Source: Saururus chinensis (taxonomy: Eukaryota > Streptophyta > Magnoliopsida > Piperales > Saururaceae). From it: a DNA stretch of 64,000 nt. The stretch is taken from NCBI GenBank assembly GCA_035235625.1, contig CP141146.1, positions 18,532,501 to 18,596,500 of the forward strand, written 5' to 3'. Of the stretch, positions 56,697-64,000 are shown piece after piece. Made by a program: the position numbers and the translations under genes. The notes under the pieces were generated by a model that was not told where the DNA came from, ran no database searches, and saw nothing but the letters and a program-made list of their open reading frames with translations. Within the stretch, counting starts at the first letter, position 1; each line of letters opens with the position of its first letter.

Positions 56697-57303
56697 AAGA
56701 ACTACAATATTATTCCCTCCTTACTGCAAAAGTCAAAGATACATTTCTAAACAAAGAGCCAAAATTCCTATGTGTATAGAAAATATGCAGAATCAAATAC
56801 ACAACGACAAAAGAGAATTTTTACATGGAAAGCCCTTCTTGGAAAAAACCATGGGACACTTTATCTAGACTAACGAATGCATTATTGCAAACAGAATACA
56901 TAGTTATTTATGACAACAAAAGTGTCTTTCATTTCTTTTTCGGTTGGTCTTCAAACCAATCTACTCTTTTATCACTACCTTAGTAGTTTACTTGTATTCA
57001 ATTGATCTCCACTCGGAGTTTGCTTCAAACGATCTCGACCTTCCACATAGGTCGATTGTGTTAAATTCCTCTTTGATCTTCTTATTAGCTCTTCAAAGAT
57101 GAGACTGGACAGAAAGTTTCAATCTCGCTCCTTTCTTCAAACACTTAGTCCTTCACATGCTTGTGCAACACATCCTCACAAAAAATTCATGAAGCTAAAA
57201 ACATAGACATGAATTCTCAAAGATTCATATAAATATTTTAAATTTTCTCTCAAAATCCAATAGTCATGGAAATTCTCTTCCTTCTCAATTCAATAGAGAA
57301 TGT
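56697..57303. other. sequence without recognisable features
   Basis: AT-rich text with CTTCAAA/TCTTC phrases. It may be the 3' non-coding part of the Copia element whose LTR starts at 57304, but no coding sequence shows this. Confidence 0.3.
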
Positions 57304-57860
57304 TAGACCATATGTGGCATATGTGTTGTAATTGGTTATATTTCATTCAAAACTATGTCTATTTTATATGTGAAATTTGTAAGTCTTAAGAATCTGACTA
57401 GATTAGTACAGTGTCAAGTCTGATTTGGAATTGATTGACCTGAAAAATAAAAACAAACATCTTTAAAAATTTTAAAGTTCAAGATTTTATTTAAGAGATA
57501 GTGTTGAAAACAAAAAGGTAAAAAACATGCGCACACATACACAAACACTTAGGATTTTCATACAAAATGTCTTAAAGAAGTGTTGGAATAGGAATGAAAC
57601 AAAAAAGACAAAATGCTTAATATTGTTCAAAAGTGATCAATTGTCATTAAACTAACATCGATCGGCTTAAATATAACTTGAGATTTTTTCCCCAAAATAT
57701 TGTAAGATTGAACATCCAAGTGGTTAGATCGATCGAGTCAAATTCATCAGGTCCAAATAAGTGAAAATCAGATTGCACTATTGAAAAGATCGATCGGGAC
57801 ACATTAGTGCTAGTGAACAAAATAGGGAACGATTGATCACCCTATGCATAATTCAATTGA
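57304..57860 (+). mobile_element. Ty1/Copia LTR fossil, family A, left part
   Basis: It starts TGTTAGACCATATGTGGC and matches the minus-strand LTR start at 37378 and the copy at 52739. It contains ATCGATCGAGTC and GATCGATCGGGAC phrases. It is interrupted at 57861 by Gypsy-kin LTR sequence. Confidence 0.65.
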
Positions 57861-58015
57861 TGATCATTTAAAATTAAACCATTTGCAAGTACACAAGGCA
57901 ACTTTACTAGGACAAGTATTAAGGGTTATTGAACCTCAGGGATGGAATAAATTATTACCAAACTTGAAGAAATCTTATTTTTAATTAAAAACTAAAAAAA
58001 ACACAAACATAAATT
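57861..58015. repeat. end fragment of the Gypsy-kin LTR (as at 23262)
   Basis: TGATCATTTAAAATTAAACCATTTGCAAG and the next 130 bp align with 23262-23420. It is cut off at 58016 by a CACTA terminus. Confidence 0.7.
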
Positions 58016-59057
58016 CACCACAACAAAATAGGCTATTAGAAATGCTCATAAGTGTCGCTAATAGTCACACAAGTATTTGAAATGCTCAGAAAGTGTCACC
58101 CAAAGCATCACAAATACTTAGGTAGAAAATACTAATTTGAGACAAAAAAAATTACGTCACTAAAGAAATCCTTGTAGCAATGTTTTTCTACACATCGCTA
58201 AAGATTATTAGCAATACATTATAATATGCCGTAAGAAGATATTAAGGACACTTTATTTGACGTTGTTAATAATTATTTCTATCAATGACATTTTTTAACG
58301 TCACAAAAAATATAGTTTTTAGTGATGTTTTACTTTAAACGTCACTAATAATAAAGTTTTGTGCAAATGTTGATAAGCTATTAGCAACATTTTAATACAA
58401 ACATCGCTAAAGTGATGTTTTTAATACAAACATCGCAACATAATTAAATAAACATCTTATTAGTGATGTTTTTCATAAAGCGGCACTAATAAGAACTAAT
58501 AATGACATTCTAAAGTGTGTTGCTAATAAATATATTATGTAAAAAAATAAAATGTGAAAAAAGCATGCATGGCAGGATGGTCTATGCCAAATCTTGTTGG
58601 CACTATCCAGCAACGTCTGGCCATGCGGGATCCTATTCTCTCCTCCTCCCTACTATGTGGTCAGCCACTGTTAGCGGGGGCTCCTTGGTTGGGCCGTTGA
58701 CCTAGACCATACGTTGGCCTATTGCCAACGATGTTGCTGGCCTATTGTCAACATTGGTTTTGGCCTAGCGTTAGAGCTATCATTGGCCTACTGGCCTTTA
58801 GAAGCCGGCATCGACTCTAGCCTAGCCAAGCGAGATTGGCCATGGCCGATCAGGACCAGGCTACCTAGGCAAGGGATAGCCAAGCGCTCGCCTCAAGTTG
58901 GCCAGGCCAGGTCAGGCACCGACCTCGCTATAGAGGCCAGGTTTGGGCTCTCTAGGCCAACTCAACCCCTTGCTAGCCTTGCACCTGGCCTCACTAGGCT
59001 AGGCTATCACCTAGCTAGCCTGGCACTAACTAGGCCCGAAGGCCAGCCAGGGCCATC
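58016..59057. mobile_element. CACTA transposon 4, left part only
   Basis: CACCACAACAAAATAGGCTATTAG is a changed CACTACAACAAAA terminus. A subterminal array (TTAGCAACAT, ACGTCACTAATA and so on, strongly deaminated) runs to about 58540, followed by a GC-rich block (58560-59055) with repeated TGGCCTA phrases. No right terminus is found, so the element is truncated or rearranged. It is the most diverged CACTA of the window. Confidence 0.7.
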
Positions 59058-59440
59058 ATGTTTTGACTCAAAATTAGGGCTTTCTTTATATAACATATTT
59101 TAGTTTAGGTAGAATTTCATTAATGTTAGGTCTTATTAAAGGTAGAATTCTTATAATTTATTTTCCTAGTTTAGAATATTCTTAATAGTACTTTAATTCC
59201 AAGTTTAGGTTTCCTTCTTGTTAGAAAAAGACTTGAAGTCTATAAATTAATTATGGCACTACTACTAAAGGTTAAGCAATAAAATTTAGAACTAGTTTAG
59301 TTTATTACTCCCTCTTCTTCGCTTTCTTTATGAATATATGATATGCCATATTTCCCTTGTGAACCGGTTCACAACATTTGTATTAGAGCCTCAAAGCAGG
59401 CACCACTTCCACATCAGCCACCACTCCCTAATCCTCTGCC
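59058..59440 (+). mobile_element. short Copia-type LTR end with primer-binding-like site
   Basis: A stretch with TATA-like TCTATAAATTAATTATGG (59238) ends AACCGGTTCACAACA. Right after it comes TTTGTATTAGAGCCTCAAAG, close to the TGGTATCAGAGC primer-binding site (initiator tRNA-Met) of plant Copia elements. The LTR would be about 320 bp. The following leader is interrupted by a hAT MITE. Confidence 0.5.
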
Positions 59441-59868
59441 TAGGGCTACATCTCGGGGTAGGGTGGGGTCGGGTACTACAATACCTGACCCTACCCAAGA
59501 TTGCTAAACCCGACTCTACCAGAGAAAAAACCCGGGTTAAATTAATTTTCTACTAAACCTAACAATTCAAATAACAAATTTACTATCACAAATCACCATT
59601 AAACCTTTTTACTTATAAAAAAAATAAGAATTACTACTTATAATAAATTATTGTTCCAATCCAAAGCAATTAGAGTAATGAGATTAGGGTTAATATAGTG
59701 ATGTATAATGTCAGGTCGGGTTGGGTCGGGTTCTCAGGTTTTTTGTTAAACCCAACCCAAAAAGGATGCGGGTTTTTTTTCAAACCCTACACGTCCCGAG
59801 ATAGTACCTGAACCCGGTCAATTTTGGATCATTTCCACTCGGGTCAGGTCGGTTTTTGTGCAGCCCTA
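59441..59868. mobile_element. hAT-type MITE, 428 bp, TSD CCTYTGCC
   Basis: The left end TAGGGCTACATCTCGGGG and right end CGGTTTTTGTGCAGCCCTA are imperfect inverted repeats. The flanks CCTCTGCC (59433-59440) and CCTTTGCC (59869-59876) are an 8-bp duplication with one change. Subterminal parts are rich in GGGTCGGGT / ACCCGACCC. No coding sequence. 8-bp duplication and TAG-starting ends fit the hAT superfamily. Confidence 0.82.
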
Positions 59869-60034
59869 CCTTTGCCGCCTTGCCAACATGGCCACGTCAA
59901 CTGACTATCTCTCCTTCGGGCCGCAACATCTAGTCGTTGGCTAACCGGTTGGGGACAATCGACGGCCTTTCAGCGCAAAAGCACCCCTGAATGCACATGT
60001 TCCCGTCCTTCCCTTGCGTGGAAACCTTCATAGG

Positions 60035-61235
60035 TAGGGCTGGGAAAATCCAACCCAACCCGTTTACCCGATCCGACTACAAGTAGGGTCAGGGTTAGAG
60101 TTTAGGCTCTCGACCTGTTTTGAATTTAGGGTCAGGTTGTGCCCGACACACGCAACCCACCCAACCCAACTTTGACCCGACTACAAATAATAAAGAACCT
60201 TATTATTATAGTGTTGGTCTATTAAACTTATTTATACTATTATTATAGTGTTTGTTTAGTGCATACTATGTTGAACTAGAGGTGCTTAAACATAAATTTA
60301 GGTATGAATAAGATGTTTGGAGCATAGGTGTGATCACATATATTTTGCTTTTGTAGTAGACATCCATTTTTGGGATAACAGAGGACGGTATCTTCAAAAT
60401 GTGGTTAATTTATATATAGTTTAATTTTTTTTCTGTTATTCTTTTAGGTGTCATGAATGGAATGGAAATATGTCATATTTTGTTGTATTCATTACTCATC
60501 CTCTCTCCTTCAGAAGGACACATCACACACTAAATTTAGCTCTCTATTAAAGGCCTGATAATCATAATAGGGAGCAGGTTAGGAACATGTAACCAGATAG
60601 GCGGATAATAAAACTCAATGAGGGACAGTTTTCGGAGGAGGAAAATTGTAATCAAGTGTCACTGGTTGCAAAGGAGGGTAGGGTTATGAGCAGCCATATA
60701 GAAGTAACTATAGTTACTGGAATTTTGAAATTAAGACATGTTGAAACGCATGATCCTCTCTAGCCATCAAAGAAATAATGTTTAATATGTTTTGCGTTGG
60801 TATGTGAGTTATTGAAAGCCAAGTAGGCTGATCATGGGTAAACAAATGTTGAAGGTCTGTTTTGTTATCATTCTCTTAGAATGGAGGAAATGCAACATTA
60901 GACCTCTAAGGTCTTTGTTGATGACTACTACAAAAAAGGTATCCGCCACAAATTAGACAAAGAACCAAACACTACAAATTTATGTTGTAATGTATTTAAT
61001 TTCATTTGTGTTTGCCATTTGCAAAGAGAGCTATATAATACAAGTCTAACAAAAAAATTGAGGAAAAAAAGTAGGGTTACCCGCATACCCGACCCGACCC
61101 GACTCAAGTAGGGTTAGGGTTTGGATTTTCGACCCGATTTAAAAATAGGGTCGGGTCATGACCCGACCCGATTTCAATGAGGGTCAAGGCCAACCCGACC
61201 CGATTTGACCCGACCTGACCCGATTCCCAGCACTA
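60035..61235. mobile_element. non-autonomous hAT element, 1201 bp, TSD TYCATAGG
   Basis: The ends TAGGGCTGGGAAAATCCAAC and CCTGACCCGATTCCCAGCACTA are inverted. TTCATAGG (60027-60034) and TCCATAGG (61236-61243) form an 8-bp duplication with one change. The outer 150-200 bp on each side are dense in CCCGACCC / GGGTCGGG. The middle is AT-rich and has no transposase. Confidence 0.85.
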
Positions 61236-61840
61236 TCCATAGGTACGAGCTTTTCCTATCCACACCAGAAATTTTCTCTTTCAGCATCCTCACCCTGCCA
61301 AAAACCTTGGATAGAACACTTCCATCGCGACCATTCCCATGACCTGCATCCCAAACAGTGACTTTTCTAGCCTCTTCATCCACCAAAACCACTGGCCAGA
61401 GAAGAGGACCCTGTTGATTCCATAGAGCACCACTTTGCAGTGGGGTGCATAGCCCTCTGGGCCATCCAATCTGGCAGACTCCGCAATGAGCCATGGTTAA
61501 ACACTGGACCAGTTAGCACATGAACCCTCATGGTTCCCATCAGCTCTCCCCAACATCCGACAGCGAGGAGGGGCCTCTATTTGCAGTGATCAACCAGCAT
61601 GCTAGCATCACGGCCACACTGCTTCAGGGGCAAGGCATGGAGCACCTGCACAGTAATGGTGCCTTCTGGTGGTTCTCGGGATCCGAGGTGTCGACGGGGT
61701 TCCGGCTCTGGCATGGCGGTGAGAATGAGGCCATCACCTCCCAGACCTTCTGTTGTGCCACCTGCACCTTGTACCTTTTCCCTGTGGACAAGCCAAGGAA
61801 GACTTGTTGGGCTTTGTTTTGTATTAAAACATAAAGTGAC
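61236..61840. other. unidentified GC-balanced segment with open frames on both strands
   Basis: Open frames run on the minus strand (61494 back to 61240; 61860 back to 61624) and on the + strand (61520-61834). One minus frame reads VVLVDEEARKVTVWDAGHGN, which looks protein-like, but I recognise no family. The hAT element at 60035 splits this segment from 59869-60034. It could be a host gene fragment or part of a retroelement leader. Confidence 0.3.
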
Positions 61841-61899
61841 CCAACTGTCTTAATTGACACTGTTTTTGGCTTTTATAAAACTACCTGGGTAATGAGCTT

Positions 61900-63120
61900 G
61901 AGTCAGAATACCCATTAAGCTGTGATTTTAAGTGGCGAATCTGACCCATTGGATGACCTATGGATGGACGGTCAAGATTCTAGGGTTCTTAACAGTGGTG
62001 TCCTGGTTTAGTTATAAATACACCATTAGCCATCCTAATTCGGTGTCTTAAGCGAGATTACTCAGCCAAATTCTAAACCAGAAATACTATTGTAATTATA
62101 AAGAGGATTAGCTAAAGATCTAGCTTTGTTCAAGAGGTTCTAATGGCAATGGATATAGGTATGCCTAATCTCCTGTATTAAGTCTATAAATTGGTATCGA
62201 TCTGGTTTTATTAATTGCAAGTTGAGTAGCCAGATAGAAATTTTATTCTTTATGTTTACTGTATGTTTACAACAGTAATATTTTTTTTCTATCTATTACT
62301 GTTGCAATCGGGCGGCTGACAGACAACCGCCAAACTGTATGCTGGAGAAGACACGCTAGCCAGAACCACCGCCGTTAGGCATTGGGCTCTGGCCGACACC
62401 ACCGCTACACCGGTCATTCATTTTCAATCGCACAGTCCGGCAGCGGCTCAAAATTTTTGATTTTTTCTGTGAGTGCGCCGGTTTCAATTTTTTCGGCAGT
62501 CGTCGGCCTCCGGCCATCGCCCTGCTTCTGATCCTGCATGGTGCTAGCCACCGCCGCCTCCTCACCGTGTCTGGGCTCTAGCTGGCTCCGCCGCTGTGTT
62601 TTGAACTTTTTTCTGATCTTTTTTTACTGTCTCGAATTAGATTCGCCACCGCCGGCCGTTGGCGTCTGACTTAGGGGCCAGATCTGGAACCTCTGCAATC
62701 GGGCAAAACTTTTTCTAGTCCCCTAAGCCGCTGTCGAGAGTCGCGTACAGTCACCTGGATGTTTGTTCTCACTTTGCATTTTTTCGATCTACACCTTATA
62801 GGCCGCTGCTCTCCGTTTCATGGCCAAATCTGGAATTGCCATCGTCAGACAGAAGTGTTCCTGGTCTTCGGGCTTGACGGCAGGCTACGACGGTCGACGG
62901 CGGGAGGAGTTTTTCCCGGCCGGGTCTGAGACCTCTGGCCATGGCAAGAGATTAAAGATGACCACGCAGGTGGATCGTCTTTAGACCCACCCGTCGCAGG
63001 TCAGCCAAGACCCGCTCAGTGGATCAATAGTTGACCCGAGCCGTGGGTCACTGCTGACCTGCGTGGTGCAAACCAGGTCTGTTGACCCGGTTTGACCCAA
63101 TTCGGGTAAAAAAAATCACT
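61900..63120 (+). mobile_element. Copia-type LTR end and GC-rich leader, fossil
   Basis: The LTR-like stretch has TAGTTATAAATACACCATTAGCC (about 62010), then GTTCTAATGGCAATGGATATAGG, and ATTGGTATCGATCTGG near 62190 in the place of a primer-binding site. A long GC-rich leader full of CCGCCG and GACCCG phrases follows (62310-63110), as in several plant Copia lineages. There is no clear gag in the window. Confidence 0.45.
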
Positions 63121-64000
63121 TTTTTTTTTCTTTCCTTGCTTCAAATTTTTTATTTTATATACACTATTGATTGCATGTATGTTATGGATGTGTCATTTAA
63201 TTATCAAGTTTAAGGCTTTATTAATGTTAAGGGCCAGCCAGGGGATTATATTGCAATTATATGTTTTATCAATTTTATTTTTAAAATTGATGAGCGCACC
63301 ACTTATGTAATTTTAAGAGAGAGAGAGAGTGTGTGTACATTATACCTATTGTAAGTGACACCAGAATTCAAGGACCACATCTGGAGGCAGATGCAGTCAT
63401 GGAGTATTAATGTATATTTTTTCTATTTCAGGGGCTTATAGCTTCCAACTTGTACATTTTTTTAAAAAAAGGAACTGTATAGGGACTTTGGACTCTATTT
63501 TTAATTGTGGTGTGTGGTGATGGAACCCCTGGCCGAGTCCCAAAAGCCTGATAACAAAATTGACATTAATGCCCTTGTCAATTTTGTATATATATATTCT
63601 TATGATTGTTTGTTAATTAATTGCATTCACTTTATTATTTGAAAAGGTGATTAGCACAAATTCAATTCCCACATCCGTTGAGATGATTTAGGAGTGGCCA
63701 AAGCATCCTAAGTTATTTGTCAACGTGTGAATCATATAGAATGTTACCATGGGGTGCATAGATTCACATACATAAAAATATTGTGTTGTCATCAAATTTT
63801 GATTATGTGACAAAGTTGACAGCCGGCCCCAAAGGGAGGTGGTAGTCAGTGACACATAATTAGGATAGGGTGGAGGGTTATACATTTTAACATTGGTGAA
63901 TCCCTATGCCCAAAAGTATGGGATTTTTCCTATAATGTTTTATGTATAACCCACTAGCCTTATCTTGAGACAAAATAAATATTTCTTTCTATATGGCTTA
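63121..64000. other. AT-rich sequence to window end, no gene seen
   Basis: It probably continues the preceding Copia leader or its flank. A GAGAGAGA/GTGTGT microsatellite lies at about 63313-63337. Nothing else is supported. Confidence 0.35.

Noticed and set aside
59259-59275. CACTACTACTAAAGG as a CACTA end
   Set aside because: It lies inside a Copia-type LTR and has no motif array or inverse partner.
60925-60975. ACTACTACAAAAAAGGTATCCGCCAC as a CACTA end
   Set aside because: It lies within the hAT element, and no subterminal array or matching right end was found.

Overview
The window is nuclear DNA of a flowering plant and reads as a thick accumulation of transposable elements. The evidence is long AT-rich intergenic sequence, CACTA, MULE and hAT DNA transposons with plant-type ends, Copia and Gypsy LTR remnants, GT-AG introns, and a defensin-like peptide gene of a plant-only class. 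I see no tRNA, rRNA, CRISPR or operon structure. The species cannot be named from what is visible.

Layout. 1-5809: the 3' part of a CACTA (En/Spm) element. It carries a four-exon Transposase_24 gene and then pieces of at least four unrelated host genes, all on the + strand (a nucleotidylyltransferase/CinA-like protein, an ILR1-type IAA-amino-acid hydrolase, an SPD1/Ycf45-like protein and an LRR protein). It ends in a TTAGCGACGCT subterminal array and the CACTA terminus. 5810-17800: a shared diverged repeat, two Copia remnants and Gypsy LTRs inserted in one another. 17825-31500: a nest several layers deep. A MULE transposase gene (minus strand) is split by an 8.0-kb CACTA element (20819-28852, TSD TGT), which is itself split by a 4.65-kb non-autonomous Gypsy-kin element (23262-27908, TSD CCGCT). 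31500-42700: the least repetitive part. It holds the one host gene that looks intact, a two-exon defensin-like (DEFL) peptide gene on the minus strand (39645-40128), a MULE-type MITE with a perfect 9-bp TSD (40689-40911), a minus-strand Copia remnant and an array of AAAACATTTTGACA-like motifs. 42700-54140: a Gypsy-type LTR split by a 3.8-kb CACTA (42998-46823, TSD TCT) and a 3.1-kb Gypsy solo LTR (47129-50258, TSD AAAAG), followed by another Gypsy LTR and a Copia LTR. 54840-64000: a GC-rich segment bounded by a 40-bp direct repeat, a Copia LTR, a broken CACTA, two hAT elements with 8-bp TSDs, and Copia LTR/leader sequence running to the window end.

How the parts relate. The CACTA elements share one design: subterminal inverted pairs of TTAGCGACGCT, purine/pyrimidine tracts, and a GC-rich promoter-like block. 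The 5' element shows that the family also collects host exons. The nesting gives a relative order of events: MULE, then CACTA, then Gypsy-kin insertion; and Gypsy LTR, then CACTA and solo LTR. Only the DEFL gene is a good candidate for an expressed host protein. The captured exons may be transcribed from the CACTA element but are fragmentary.
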